From assembly GCF_008330225.1 (NCBI RefSeq), contig NZ_CP042466.1, forward strand, positions 62,001 through 126,000: 64,000 bases of DNA, given 5' to 3'. Position 1 is the first letter of the stretch, and each line of letters opens with the position of its first letter. The position numbers and the translations under genes are program-made. The notes beneath the pieces are model-generated. The model was not told the origin of the DNA. It saw only the letters and a program-made list of their open reading frames with translations, and searched no databases. This stretch comes from Geobacter sp. FeAm09. GTDB lineage: Bacteria; Desulfobacterota; Desulfuromonadia; Geobacterales; Pseudopelobacteraceae. Positions 24,801 through 33,220 of this stretch are shown in pieces.

Positions 24801-26108
24801 TCCAACCACCTGTGGAGGGCTGCCGGTGTAACGACGTCGTTCGCCACCAACGTACCGGCAACCGACTGCGTACGCTGCCACACCGCAGCCGGCTTTGCCC
24901 AGTTCGTGGGCGCCGACGGCTCCACGGCATTCACCAACGTCAAAGCGGTAGCTACCGACGGTACGGTCAACTCGCCGCTCAACTGCAACACCTGCCACGT
25001 TAATCCGCTGACCTCCACGAGCGCACGGCTTACCGTCCCGGCAGTCTCCACCTACTACAACATCAGCTCTGCTGGTGTGAAGGCTCACCTCAACGCGACC
25101 TTCCCGGATGTGGGCGAGTCCAACATGTGCATCCCCTGCCACGCCGGCAGGCTCTCCGGTGCTGCCCTGGTAACGGCTGCCCCGGGTCTCAACTTCTCCA
25201 ACAGCAGCTTCCAGAACAGCCACTACATGGCGGCCGCAGGCCTCATGTACGCCAAGGTCGGCTTCACCGCCTTCACCACCGCCACGACCCCGGTTGCCTC
25301 TGGCAGCACCACCTCCTACGGCATGTCCCTCACGTCCAATGCCGACATGACCGTCAGCACCACCGGCGCTGCAATCGCCGGTGCACTCACCAGTACCCAC
25401 CGCAACCTGGGTACCGCCGCCATGCATGGCGACAGCCATAACACGGCGTACTTCGTGTCCGGCAACCTGGACACCAACGGCCCCTGCGTCACCTGCCACC
25501 TGAAGGGGTATGAAACCGACCAGACCGTGCGCCCCGGCGCCGGCCATTCCTTGAAGGTCGATGCCGCTGCCTGGCAGAACACCTGCAACAACTGCCACGC
25601 CGCCGAAGCGGGCATGAACGCCGCCGGCGACCAGCCGCTGCTGGTTGAAGAGCAGAAAGTGCCCTTCGACACCGCAATGAGCATCCTCCAGACCCTGGTC
25701 CAGACCAAACTGGGTACCGAGTTCGATTCCTCGGCCTATCCCTACTTCTACAAAGCGGGCTTTGCTCACACTTCTGCCAACGCTCTGAAGAACTGGACCG
25801 CCTTCACCACCGGTCTGGCAACACCGCTGAAAAACGAAGGTGCGGCATTCAACCTCAACCTGCTGGCACGCGAGCCGTATGCGTTCCTGCATGCCCGCAC
25901 CTACACCCGCCGCCTGATCTACGACACCATCGACTACCTCGATGACGGTCTGATGAACCAGTCGGTCAGCACGTACCTGGCCGCCAGCGGCGGTATCGGC
26001 GCCAAACCGGCCGATGCCAGCGGCACCACGGCCAACGATGCGGTATGGCAGTACTTCCTGGGCTACAACCGTACCTCCAAGGCCTGGAATACCGCAGAAC
26101 GTCCGTAG
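21897..26108 (+). CDS. Giant surface cytochrome, 16 heme motifs in tandem blocks
   Basis: A 1403-residue secreted protein with signal peptide to about residue 24. The first 300 residues are Thr/Ser/Gly-rich, apparently two or three beta-sandwich domains without cysteines. Fifteen CXXCH motifs and one CX4CH (CNNAACH) follow. The heme region is an internal tandem duplication. Each copy has, in order, CVRCHTxxG, CxxCHxD/N, CIPCHxGR, a CVTCH, then CSN/CNNCH and a long helical tail. The first copy spans about residues 480-860 and the second about 920-1330. The neutral, sugar-like composition and size suggest a cell-surface or secreted electron carrier. A strong AAGGAG precedes the start. No named Geobacter Omc was recognised. 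Confidence 0.9.
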   Translation: MRKSAGLLITVLLLLVVPVLASAMTLTIKVTGPTGVAGNNVALSGGTAATVTSGLKYYYPTTATSATISMAAGYTSTVKVDGITQNPNYTGTVGPWTSGSHSVEVAYSGTAATTYAVTITQTTGGTVSIKLPNGTSNSSGASGVSSGTSMPITISAAAGYKIATYNIGAGVVAYGGTVAGEVLTLPFTCTANTAVTATYTQAPTLSASLSAPLNGYTNTAVNVKTTATSTAFAAYTSSTGIMYKYNARKAAAGSASVGAADSTTKTFAFTPDTVTDYIVSVKAYLTANTAVFKNMSSRVTVTSLTAAMNNQCTSCHGPSPLTFSQIVADYNAGVNAGVTACNNAACHGGSPHTSLDLQKGNFALSSHKNGAHGILYGANICTTCHSHKTNPTAAYVAYSSTGKVSRTQACQQCHAIGSGYGVFNSQTDTDLKKPHGNANKVFTMNVGVTTVGWYSGSRYVFANASTSYVSPADACSNCHGHNNVINGEYAENYHSANNRWKTSSSRAWKYQGYSSAVTPANVSTDGCVRCHTTTGYVNFVANFTNLQAWGFQETGYTVQTSSAAANNTNTVSEAVNCRACHTDAEGTVRVVAAAQAYYNMTTVPFGKLNSGLVQYSDFKNSNVCIPCHMGRNGATNGNLLDTIATNFAAFASMTSLTVGTVSVSPGVPHGVNQAGILDANMGYKFGNSYVNGTNSHAYLGRSGGDVATTTDAGPCVTCHMDNDSGHRKHGFEVYSATAGNKLAVPTVCSNCHGKAFNGNNIIAAEEKFNAAVKVLAEIMADETLTFTGTPLLSTSYGWANAGGGPGANSAGNKYNFAGKAADLKKVLGAYYNLKLLQNDVAAFAHNPGYAKWLIAQSIDAVRVTSASTPAAGVTSKTTTSAADAISKVTPVTGSTSRPTASDITEAAEFLKADGHYASGTYKVQYVLNGGSDCATCHYPNESDTQAAARVAWSESGHGETTALPWIPASNHLWRAAGVTTSFATNVPATDCVRCHTAAGFAQFVGADGSTAFTNVKAVATDGTVNSPLNCNTCHVNPLTSTSARLTVPAVSTYYNISSAGVKAHLNATFPDVGESNMCIPCHAGRLSGAALVTAAPGLNFSNSSFQNSHYMAAAGLMYAKVGFTAFTTATTPVASGSTTSYGMSLTSNADMTVSTTGAAIAGALTSTHRNLGTAAMHGDSHNTAYFVSGNLDTNGPCVTCHLKGYETDQTVRPGAGHSLKVDAAAWQNTCNNCHAAEAGMNAAGDQPLLVEEQKVPFDTAMSILQTLVQTKLGTEFDSSAYPYFYKAGFAHTSANALKNWTAFTTGLATPLKNEGAAFNLNLLAREPYAFLHARTYTRRLIYDTIDYLDDGLMNQSVSTYLAASGGIGAKPADASGTTANDAVWQYFLGYNRTSKAWNTAERP

Positions 26109-26143
26109 TCATGATGTAGTTGCCTGATATGTTGTGCAATATG

Positions 26144-26174
26144 GCCCCACCTCGTACGAGGTGGGGCTTTTTTT
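26144..26174 (+). terminator. Strong intrinsic terminator after the giant cytochrome
   Basis: GCCCCACCTCGTACGAGGTGGGGC is a perfect palindrome followed by a T8-class run. It lies about 36 bases past the stop codon and ends the extracellular cytochrome operon. Confidence 0.92.
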
Positions 26175-26267
26175 AAACCGGCAGTGCGGAGGCGGACGTT
26201 ACAGACGATGGTCCACGAAAGACGCACGTATTCGGCGCTGTCCGGTGTCGTCTTGGCAAGAGAGTTT

Positions 26268-26338
26268 TATCCCCTCACCCGGCCTTCGGCCACCCTCTCC
26301 CGGCGGGAGAGGGTGCCCCAAAAGGGCGGAGAGGGGAA
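26268..26338. repeat. REP-like palindromic intergenic repeat
   Basis: CCCCTCACCCGGCCTTCGGC, then CACCCTCTCCCGGCGGGAG and GGCGGAGAGGGG, form overlapping inverted repeats (GGCC-TT-CGGCC and CCCTCTCCC/GGGAGAGGG). This has the look of the dispersed CCCTCACCC...CCCTCTCCC repeats found in many proteobacterial genomes. The remainder of the 26175-26578 gap holds no recognisable gene; short ORFs across it are not supported. Confidence 0.65.
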
Positions 26339-26578
26339 TGTTGGTTTGCCGCACCAACCCGACCGGACATTGCCGGCACCTATTCAAAGGTGCCCCAGCC
26401 TGCCGGGTGAAAGGCCGATTCACCGTACCGCCACGTGGTTCGTGTTTTTCGTGGATTCAAAGGCTGTTTTAAGGCTAATGCCGTTGCGGTCGGCCCCGGG
26501 ATTTGATAGCATGCAGATCGAGTGCGGAAGGCTCCGCAGGGTGGGCTGCTACAGTCGGCGGGAGATGGGGGAGGCGAC

Positions 26579-26896
26579 ATGACAAGGGAATTGGCGCTGG
26601 CCGGGTTGATGATGGTGCTGTACGCCCTGCCGGTTCAGGCCGGCCACGGCACCATCCGCGAGACGGATACGGAGATCGTCATCGAATACAGCGGCGACAG
26701 CCAGGACAAGCCGGCTGAAACAAAGGCGGCGCAGCCCCCTCCACCCACCCAGGCCGTCCCCGCCGATGTGGATCGGGCGCCATCGCGCCGGGCCCGCGGG
26801 CAGAGCGGCGACTCCGATTCCCAGGAAACGGACGAAACCGCACGGTCCCGGGCGTCGCACCGGGCCGAGCCGCCCCGGGGACCAACTTCGGAATAG
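26579..26896 (+). CDS. Small secreted Pro/Arg-rich protein, unknown function
   Basis: A 105-residue protein from an ATG with GGAGG five bases upstream. The signal peptide (LALAGLMMVLYALPVQAG) is followed by the short strand HGTIRETDTEIVIEYSGD and a disordered tail rich in Pro, Arg, Ser, Asp and Glu. No cysteine is present. It ends nine bases before the TMTC-like gene, so they are probably co-transcribed. No family recognised; a substrate or adaptor of the glycosyltransferase is one possibility. Confidence 0.6.
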   Translation: MTRELALAGLMMVLYALPVQAGHGTIRETDTEIVIEYSGDSQDKPAETKAAQPPPPTQAVPADVDRAPSRRARGQSGDSDSQETDETARSRASHRAEPPRGPTSE

Positions 26897-26905
26897 GATC
26901 CTGCC

Positions 26906-28777
26906 ATGGCGGCTTTGAACTCCGACAGTACGCATGATGCCGTCGTCAGGCGGTTGCGCCCCCACCTCCTCCCGCTTGCCCTCCTTGCGGCAGCGACATT
27001 CCTGGTATACGGCCGGTGTCTTGCCCATCAATTCCTGAACTGGGACGATCACGGCTATGTGACCGCCAATAGCGCGGTGATGGGCCTCACGGCAGAACAT
27101 CTGCGGAGAGCGTTCAGCGACTATTTTGTCGGCAACTACGCACCGGTCCAGATTATCTCCTACATGGCCGACTATGCGCTCTGGGGGTTGCGGGCCTCGG
27201 GCTTCATCTTCACCAACATCCTGATCCATGCCGCCAACGGCATGCTCTTCTATGCGCTGCTGCTGCAGGTGACCGGCCGGCGGCTCTGGGCCTTCGGGGC
27301 GGCGTTGGTCTTTCTCCTCCACCCTGTGCAGGTGGAGTCGGTCGCCTGGATCTCCCAACGGAAAAACCTCCTGGCGATGCTGTTCTTTCTGGCGGCATTC
27401 CTGAGCTACAACCGGTACCGGGAGTGCCCCCCGTCCCCGCTTTCCTCGGGAAAAAGAGCCTATTACGCCCTGTCCGTCGTCCTGTATGTTCTGGCGTTGT
27501 TGTCCAAGTCGGTGGCCGTGGTGCTCCCTCCGGCGCTTCTCGTGTTCGACCTCTGCTACGGTTGCCGGAAGAGCCTGAAGGAGCTGCTGTACGACAAGAT
27601 TCCCTATGCGATCGCCGCGGGGGCGGTCGCCCTGATCGCGCTTGAAAGCCAGATGCCGGAGGCGGGTGGCGGGAGACGGGATTATTACGGTGGCTCGCCC
27701 ATGGCGACGGCATTGACCATGGTGCCGGTCTTCGTCAGGTACCTTGGGCTGATGTTCTGGCCGCACCGGCTCAGCGCGGTGTACACGCCGCAGGTACGGA
27801 CCGGCGTGGATGCCGTGGTTGTCCTGTCGGCATTGCTCCTCACGGCGGTCCTGGGTGCCGCCATCATGCTCTTCCGCAAGGACCGGCGCCTGTTTTTCTG
27901 GGTGGCCCTCTTCTTTATCGGCCTGCTGCCCGTATCCCAGATCGTGCCGATTGTAACCTTGATGAATGATCGCTATCTGTATTTTCCTATGCTGGGAGGC
28001 GCCGCCTTTGTCGCGGGGAGTGGGGTATGGGCATACGACCGCCTGCGCGGCACCAGGAGGGCGGCGGCCTGCGCGGGTCTTGCGGTGCTGCTGGGGCTTG
28101 CCATGCTGTCGTTTCAGCGGGCGGCCGTGTGGAAAGACTCGTTTACCCTGTGGAGCGATGCCTACGCAAAGGCACCGCAGACGCCGCAGACCACCTATTA
28201 TCTGGCCGACGCATATAACGGGCTGGGCAAAACGGACGAGGCCCTGCGCTATTACCGCCTGGCTCTCAAGCAGTCTCCCCATGACCGGGACATCCTGATC
28301 GCCTTGGCCGACCTCTGCGTGCAGACCGGGCGGCTTGAGGAAGCGGGGCCTCTCCTGGATGAGCTTCTGAGGAGCAATCCCGGCTATGCGTACGGCTACC
28401 AGGTCATGGCGATGTATCACATCAAGCGGGGAGATGTGGTGCGAGCCGAAGAGATGGCCCGTGTTTCCGTGGGGCTGGACCCCGCTTCGCCCGAGGGGCT
28501 GCACTGCCTCGGCAAGGTGTATGCCGCGCGCGGCAACTACCGGGGGGCGCTGGATCTGTTCCACCGGGCGCTTCAGCTTGATCCCCATAATCCGATGCTG
28601 TGGTACAACAGCGCCTGTGCGGAAGCCGCCGTCGACAATGTGCCGGAGGCGCTGGCCCACCTGCGCAGGGCACTGGAGACGGGACTGCAAAAAAATCCCC
28701 GCGCCATCGCGAATGACCCCCGGCTACGTCCCCTGACAGCCGTTCCCGAGTTCGAAAATATCCTCCGGCAACGCTAG
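26906..28777 (+). CDS. TMTC-like GT-C membrane protein with C-terminal TPRs (copy 1)
   Basis: A 623-residue protein. About ten to twelve transmembrane helices fill residues 20-410. The first extracytoplasmic loop has the acidic motif FLNWDDHGYV near residue 47, and a later loop reads HPVQVESVAWISQRKNLLA, both hallmarks of the TMTC/PMT-like GT-C superfamily. Four to five TPR units follow from about residue 430 (TTYYLADAYNGLGKTDEALRYYRLAL). Animal TMTCs are O-mannosyltransferases; bacterial relatives are largely uncharacterised. It is the only plus-strand copy, directly behind the cytochrome operons, and convergent with a DPM1-like GT2 gene. Confidence 0.85.
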   Translation: MAALNSDSTHDAVVRRLRPHLLPLALLAAATFLVYGRCLAHQFLNWDDHGYVTANSAVMGLTAEHLRRAFSDYFVGNYAPVQIISYMADYALWGLRASGFIFTNILIHAANGMLFYALLLQVTGRRLWAFGAALVFLLHPVQVESVAWISQRKNLLAMLFFLAAFLSYNRYRECPPSPLSSGKRAYYALSVVLYVLALLSKSVAVVLPPALLVFDLCYGCRKSLKELLYDKIPYAIAAGAVALIALESQMPEAGGGRRDYYGGSPMATALTMVPVFVRYLGLMFWPHRLSAVYTPQVRTGVDAVVVLSALLLTAVLGAAIMLFRKDRRLFFWVALFFIGLLPVSQIVPIVTLMNDRYLYFPMLGGAAFVAGSGVWAYDRLRGTRRAAACAGLAVLLGLAMLSFQRAAVWKDSFTLWSDAYAKAPQTPQTTYYLADAYNGLGKTDEALRYYRLALKQSPHDRDILIALADLCVQTGRLEEAGPLLDELLRSNPGYAYGYQVMAMYHIKRGDVVRAEEMARVSVGLDPASPEGLHCLGKVYAARGNYRGALDLFHRALQLDPHNPMLWYNSACAEAAVDNVPEALAHLRRALETGLQKNPRAIANDPRLRPLTAVPEFENILRQR

Positions 28778-28828
28778 TGTCCCGTGCGGGGGGTACCGTT
28801 GGCCGTCTTGGGATGAAGGCGGCACCGC

Positions 28829-29599
28829 CTATGATTGCCGTACCCTGTGTGGCGGGGTGTCCTGGCGGAACAGCCGCGACGTGAACAGCCCCCAGGCGGC
28901 GAGCCGGAAACTGAGCGCGGTTTTCAGGACGCCAAAGCCATAGACGGTGCTGCGGTAGAAATTGATGGAAGATGCCTCGGGGAAATACTTGGTCGGGCAA
29001 CTCACCTCGCCGATCCGGAAACCGAAGAAGACGATCTGGGCCAGCATCTGATTGTCGAAGATGAAGTCGTCCGAATTCATGCCCAGGGGAAGGGTTTCAA
29101 GGAGCCGGCGGGAAAAAGCCCGGTAGCCGGTATGGTATTCCGAGAGCTTCTGGCCGAGCAGGATGTTCTCAATCAAGGTCAGAAAGCGGTTTGCAACGTA
29201 CTTGTACAGCGGCATGCCCCCCTTGAGCGCCCCGGTCCCGAGGATGCGCGAGGCGAGCACGGCGTCGAACTCCCCGTAGGCGATCATCGAGGCCATGGCC
29301 GGCACCAGTTTCGGCGTGTACTGGTAATCCGGGTGCAGCATGACGACGATATCGGCCCCACATGCCAGCGCGGCACGGTAGCACGATTTCTGGTTGCCCC
29401 CATACCCCTTGTTGACCGGATGGATAATGACGGGAATACCGAGGCGGCGAGCCACCTCCGCTGTGTCGTCATGGCTGGCATCATCCACGAGGATCATCTC
29501 GTCCACGATGTCGGAAGGAATTTCCCGCCACGTCATCTCCAGGGTTCGCGCCGCATTGTAGGCCGGCAGTACCACCACGATCCTCTTGCCGTTGAGCAT
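28829..29599 (-). CDS. GT2 glycosyltransferase, DPM1-like polyprenyl-phosphate sugar synthase
   Basis: A 256-residue GT-A protein. The N-terminal nucleotide-sugar motif is VVVLPAYNAARTL. EMILVDDASHDDT and HPDYQYTPKLVPAM provide the metal-binding acidic residues (a DxD-like HPDYQ). A C-terminal hydrophobic stretch (STVYGFGVLKTALSFRLAAWGLF) may bind the membrane face. The family typically loads undecaprenyl or dolichyl phosphate with mannose or glucose, giving the donor that GT-C enzymes use. Its position among four GT-C genes supports that role. It could instead be a general lipid-linked sugar synthase for the adjacent glycan cluster. Confidence 0.82.
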   Translation of the reverse strand: MLNGKRIVVVLPAYNAARTLEMTWREIPSDIVDEMILVDDASHDDTAEVARRLGIPVIIHPVNKGYGGNQKSCYRAALACGADIVVMLHPDYQYTPKLVPAMASMIAYGEFDAVLASRILGTGALKGGMPLYKYVANRFLTLIENILLGQKLSEYHTGYRAFSRRLLETLPLGMNSDDFIFDNQMLAQIVFFGFRIGEVSCPTKYFPEASSINFYRSTVYGFGVLKTALSFRLAAWGLFTSRLFRQDTPPHRVRQS

Positions 29600-29656
29600 G
29601 TCATCACATTCCGTGCCGTAGTTTTGCGCCGACGTCAGCCCCCGGTGCTCTGCGCA

Positions 29657-31534
29657 TCAGGGTTGGGCGGCTTGTAAGCGTTCAATCTCCTGCAGCATCC
29701 TGGTGGCCTTGGGGTCGCCGGGCCTGAGTTGCAGGACGGTCTGCAATTCGCGGACCGCCTCATCCGCATATCCCTGCAACAGCAGCGCCAGGGCCAGGTT
29801 GTTTCTGAAGTCGATGCGGCCGGGGCGCAGCCGCACGGCGATGGAAAACGCCTCGACCGCCCGTTCGGGGCTGCCCAGGTGGATGTAATTGCCCCCCATG
29901 TTGTTGAAGGCGTCGGCATTGCTGCTGTTCAACGTCGTAGCCCTGTGATACATGGCGGTGGATTCCTGGACCATCCCCAGTTCCTTGTAGACGATGCCGA
30001 GGTTGTAGTAGGCGTCGGCATAATCCGGTTTCAGACTGATGGCGTTCAGCAGCTCGCCGAGGGATTCGGCGTGCCGGTTCTGCCGCACCCGGATGGTCGC
30101 TATCATGTTGTAGGCCCGGGCCTTTCGGGGGCTTTTCGCCTTGACGTCGCTCCAGAGGCGCTCGGCGTCCTGCCAGACGATGTTGCGCCGGAAGGTGGCG
30201 ACGGAGAGGGTGGCGACGGCCACGGCCAGCACCACCAGAAGCGCGCCGCCGGCGTGCGGCAGGCGGGAACGGAGCCGCTCCGCCCCGGCGAACAGCAGGG
30301 CTGCGACGGCCACGAACAGGCCGGCCGACGGCAGGTAGACCCGGTGCTCGAAGATGACGTCGAGAATGGGGATGAGGCTGGATTCCACGGCAAGGGTGAT
30401 GAAGAACCAGAGGATGCCGAAGGCCATAAGACGGGAAAGGGCTGCGCTTTCTCCCGCCGCGCCTTCTTTTTTATCCTGGCGGTAGAGCCACCCGGCCAGG
30501 GCGAGCAGGGCGAACAGCAGGGCCAGGGAGAGGAAGGCCCGGGGCTCCAGCAGGGAGTGGCTGATGGGGTAGTCGTGGTCCAGGTTCTGGTTGACCGGGA
30601 GCAGGAACAGGCGCAGGTAGGTGACGATGACGCTGAACTGGGTGCAGAGGTATGCCCAGCGTGAGAAGGGCCATTTGAACGAGGTCGCGTCGTTGATGAC
30701 GCTGCCGGGCGCCCCGGTGAGGGCGCCGAAATCGATCATGGTGGCCGGTATGATCAGCATGGTCATGAACATGGGTGCCAGCAGGAGAAGGAGCCTGCGG
30801 CCCGGCCTGCCGAAGAAACAGAACTCGTAGAGGAGCACGGCCAGGGGGAGGGTAAAGGCGATCTCCTTGGTTTTCATGGCCAGAACCGCGGCCAGGAGCG
30901 ACAGCAGATAGAAGGGGGCCACCCGCCGGGAGCGGAAGGGCGCCCCCTCGGCTTGGGCCATCCGCCAGCGAATATGCAGGAGCAGTGCCGCCAGGTAGAA
31001 GAGGGTGGTCAGGGATGCGACCCGCTGGTAGATGTAGGTGACGGCCTGGGTCTGCATGGGGTGGCAGACGAAGAGCAGGGCGGCGCAGAGGGGGAGCAGG
31101 CGGATGGTCTGGTCGTGTGCGCCGGGCCGTTCGCGGAAGAATGGTGTGCGCAGGGTGAGGGTCACGAGCCCGTAGACGAGCAGGGCGTTGATGACGTGGA
31201 TGGCCAGGTTGACCACATGGTATCCGGCCACGTTCAGGCCGCCGAAGTAGTAGTTGAGGGCAAAGGTGAAGATGGCGATAAAGCGGTTGGGGAAGTTTTC
31301 ATAGCCGCTGCCGTTGGCAAGGAAGTTGCCCAGGGACCGGATGACCGGGTTCTCCACGATGTTTTCTTCGTCGTCGAGATGGAACGGGACGTGGAAGGTG
31401 TTGGCATAGCAGAGCAGGCCGACCACCAGTATGGCGAGCAGCGGGATGTAGGGTTTTGAGGGGAGCCTGGCGGCGATCCTCGCCAGGGGGGACTCCTGGG
31501 AGGGCGAATGCGTGGGGGACGTTACCGTTTTCAT
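29657..31534 (-). CDS. TMTC-like GT-C membrane protein with TPRs (copy 2)
   Basis: A 625-residue protein with ten or more transmembrane helices (about residues 30-440). The catalytic-type loop is HLDDEENIVENP and the conserved loop is CHPMQTQAVTYIYQRVASL. Four TPR units lie at about residues 475-610 (ADAYYNLGIVYKELGMVQEST). Its N-terminal two-thirds is nearly identical to copy 4 (33221-34843) over a 1.2-kb DNA block, while the TPR part differs. The start overlaps the stop of copy 3 (ATGA), so the genes are co-translated. Predicted product: a polyprenyl-P-sugar-dependent protein O-glycosyltransferase. Confidence 0.85.
   Translation of the reverse strand: MKTVTSPTHSPSQESPLARIAARLPSKPYIPLLAILVVGLLCYANTFHVPFHLDDEENIVENPVIRSLGNFLANGSGYENFPNRFIAIFTFALNYYFGGLNVAGYHVVNLAIHVINALLVYGLVTLTLRTPFFRERPGAHDQTIRLLPLCAALLFVCHPMQTQAVTYIYQRVASLTTLFYLAALLLHIRWRMAQAEGAPFRSRRVAPFYLLSLLAAVLAMKTKEIAFTLPLAVLLYEFCFFGRPGRRLLLLLAPMFMTMLIIPATMIDFGALTGAPGSVINDATSFKWPFSRWAYLCTQFSVIVTYLRLFLLPVNQNLDHDYPISHSLLEPRAFLSLALLFALLALAGWLYRQDKKEGAAGESAALSRLMAFGILWFFITLAVESSLIPILDVIFEHRVYLPSAGLFVAVAALLFAGAERLRSRLPHAGGALLVVLAVAVATLSVATFRRNIVWQDAERLWSDVKAKSPRKARAYNMIATIRVRQNRHAESLGELLNAISLKPDYADAYYNLGIVYKELGMVQESTAMYHRATTLNSSNADAFNNMGGNYIHLGSPERAVEAFSIAVRLRPGRIDFRNNLALALLLQGYADEAVRELQTVLQLRPGDPKATRMLQEIERLQAAQP
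30150..31366. repeat. Direct repeat unit A (membrane-domain DNA of TMTC copy 2)
   Basis: This block recurs at 33501-34717 with a constant offset of 3351 bases. The core 30482-31366 is nearly identical to 33833-34717, with only a handful of differences seen by eye. The left 330 bases are about 90% alike. The end falls at the codons after ENIVENPV, where the two genes diverge abruptly. Confidence 0.85.
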
Positions 31535-33207
31535 GGGCGTGCTTCTCCGTCAGTAGTCTCAATTTGTGCCTGCCGGTCCATCTCCCGCCGGATCTCCTGC
31601 AGCAGGACGACAGCCCGTTCCTCGTCCGGCTTCAGCCGCAGGCCGGCTTCAAACTGCTCTATCGCCTCCCCGTAGCGTCCGGCAAGGTAGTAGGCCTGGG
31701 CCAGGTTGAAACGGGCGTCGGCGCTTTTCCGGTTGAGCCGCACCGCGGCCGTGAACGCCTGGACCGCCTCGTCGAGCCGTCCCTGTTTGGCATGGTATAC
31801 GCCGATCTCGTTGTGGGCGCGGAATTTTTTCGGGCTCTTTTTCTTCACGTCCTCCCAGAGGGAGAGCACGCTCTCCCATACCATGTTGCGCCGGTAGGTG
31901 GCCGCCGACAGCACGAGTGCGGAGAGGGAAAGCAGCACGATGATGGTGCGGACGGCGGGAAGGTGGGCTCCGAACCGTGCCGCGCCACAAAAGAGCAGGC
32001 TCGTTGCGGCCATGAAGAAGCCGGCCGACGGCAGGTAGACCCGGTGTTCGAAAATAAAGTCCGAAATCGGGACCAGGCTGGATTCCACGGCAAGGGTGAT
32101 GAAGAACCAGAGGATGCCGAAGGAGGCCAGGCGAGGCAGGGGGCCGGCCTCCGGGGAGGCGCCGCTCCTGCGCCAGAGCCGCAGCGCCAGGGCAATGATT
32201 GCCAGCAGCAGGGCCAGGGAGAGAAAGGCCCGCGGTTCCAGCAGCGAGTGGGTCAGGGGGTAGTCGTAGTCCAGGTTCTGGTGGACCGGGAGCACCAGCA
32301 GGCGCAGATAGGTGACGATGACGCTGAACTGAGTGAGCAGGTAGTTCCACCGGGGGAGCGGATCCCCGCCCGGCCTGGTCGCGCTGCCGGCCTCGGCGAG
32401 GATGGCGCCGGCCGGCCGGTGCAGATCCACCATGGTGAGGGGGATGACCAGCATGGTCACGGCCAGGGGCGCGAGCAGGAGGAGGAGTCTGCGACTCGGT
32501 TTGCCGAAGAAGCAGTATTCGTAGAGGAGCGCGACCAGGGGCAGGGTGAAGGCGATCTCCTTGGTTTTCATGGCCAGCAGGGCGCACAGGAGCGATAGCA
32601 GATAGGGGATGAGCACCTGCGGCGAGGCAACGGCCTTCCCCCCGGCGTAGGCGAGCCTCCAGCAAATATGGAGGACCAGCGCCGCCAGGTAGAAAAGGGT
32701 GGCCAGGGAGGCGACCCGCTGGTAGATGTAGGTGACGGCCTCCGTTTGCAGAGGGTGGCAGACGAAGAGGAGGGCGGCGAAGAAAGGGATGAGGGCCGCC
32801 GGCTGAGAACCGGCGGGGAGCGCTGCGAAAAACGGGGTGCGGAAGGTCAGCCGGAGCAGGGCGTAGAGCAGGAGCGCCGTGACGATGTGGATCGCCAGAT
32901 TGGCGATATGGTAGCCAACCACGTCCAGCCCGCCAAAGTGGTAGTTGAAGGCAAAGGAAAGGGTGCCGACATAGCGGTTGCCGTTGAACTCGTAGCCGCT
33001 CGCGTTGGCAAAGAAGTTGCCCAGTGACCGGATGACCGGGTTGTTCTCGATATTGTCCAGGTCGTCGAAGACAAAGGGTACTCTGAAGGTGTTCGAGTAG
33101 CAGATGAGGGCGAACAGCACCAGAATTGCGCCGTGGAAGAGCGCGTGGTGCAGCAATGCCCCTCTTTTCGTTTTTTGCTGCTGCATGGGATCCGGTATCG
33201 TGGACAT
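31531..33207 (-). CDS. TMTC-like GT-C membrane protein with TPRs (copy 3)
   Basis: A 558-residue protein. The start is set at MSTIPDPMQQQ (33207) because sequence upstream belongs to copy 4 in another frame; MQQQKTKRG at 33186 is the alternative. About ten transmembrane helices are preceded by the acidic loop FVFDDLDNIENNP and contain CHPLQTEAVTYIYQRVASL. Two to three TPRs follow at the C-terminus. It is clearly paralogous to copies 2 and 4 but more diverged than they are from each other. It lies between them in the same operon. Confidence 0.83.
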   Translation of the reverse strand: MSTIPDPMQQQKTKRGALLHHALFHGAILVLFALICYSNTFRVPFVFDDLDNIENNPVIRSLGNFFANASGYEFNGNRYVGTLSFAFNYHFGGLDVVGYHIANLAIHIVTALLLYALLRLTFRTPFFAALPAGSQPAALIPFFAALLFVCHPLQTEAVTYIYQRVASLATLFYLAALVLHICWRLAYAGGKAVASPQVLIPYLLSLLCALLAMKTKEIAFTLPLVALLYEYCFFGKPSRRLLLLLAPLAVTMLVIPLTMVDLHRPAGAILAEAGSATRPGGDPLPRWNYLLTQFSVIVTYLRLLVLPVHQNLDYDYPLTHSLLEPRAFLSLALLLAIIALALRLWRRSGASPEAGPLPRLASFGILWFFITLAVESSLVPISDFIFEHRVYLPSAGFFMAATSLLFCGAARFGAHLPAVRTIIVLLSLSALVLSAATYRRNMVWESVLSLWEDVKKKSPKKFRAHNEIGVYHAKQGRLDEAVQAFTAAVRLNRKSADARFNLAQAYYLAGRYGEAIEQFEAGLRLKPDEERAVVLLQEIRREMDRQAQIETTDGEARP

Positions 33208-33220
33208 GGGCCGCCCGTCG

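Noticed and set aside
21915-25892. 1325-codon open frame antisense to the giant cytochrome
   Set aside because: It mirrors the cytochrome's Thr/Ala/Gly codons in GC-rich DNA; the product is low in complexity, has no motif, and the plus strand has signal peptide, 16 heme motifs and a ribosome binding site.
26134-26582. Plus-strand ORFs between the giant cytochrome and the small secreted protein
   Set aside because: They cross a terminator and a palindromic repeat, and lack start signals.
26549-28690. 713-codon minus ORF opposite TMTC copy 1
   Set aside because: The product is rich in His, Arg, Gln and Pro without domains, whereas the plus strand encodes clear TM helices and TPRs.
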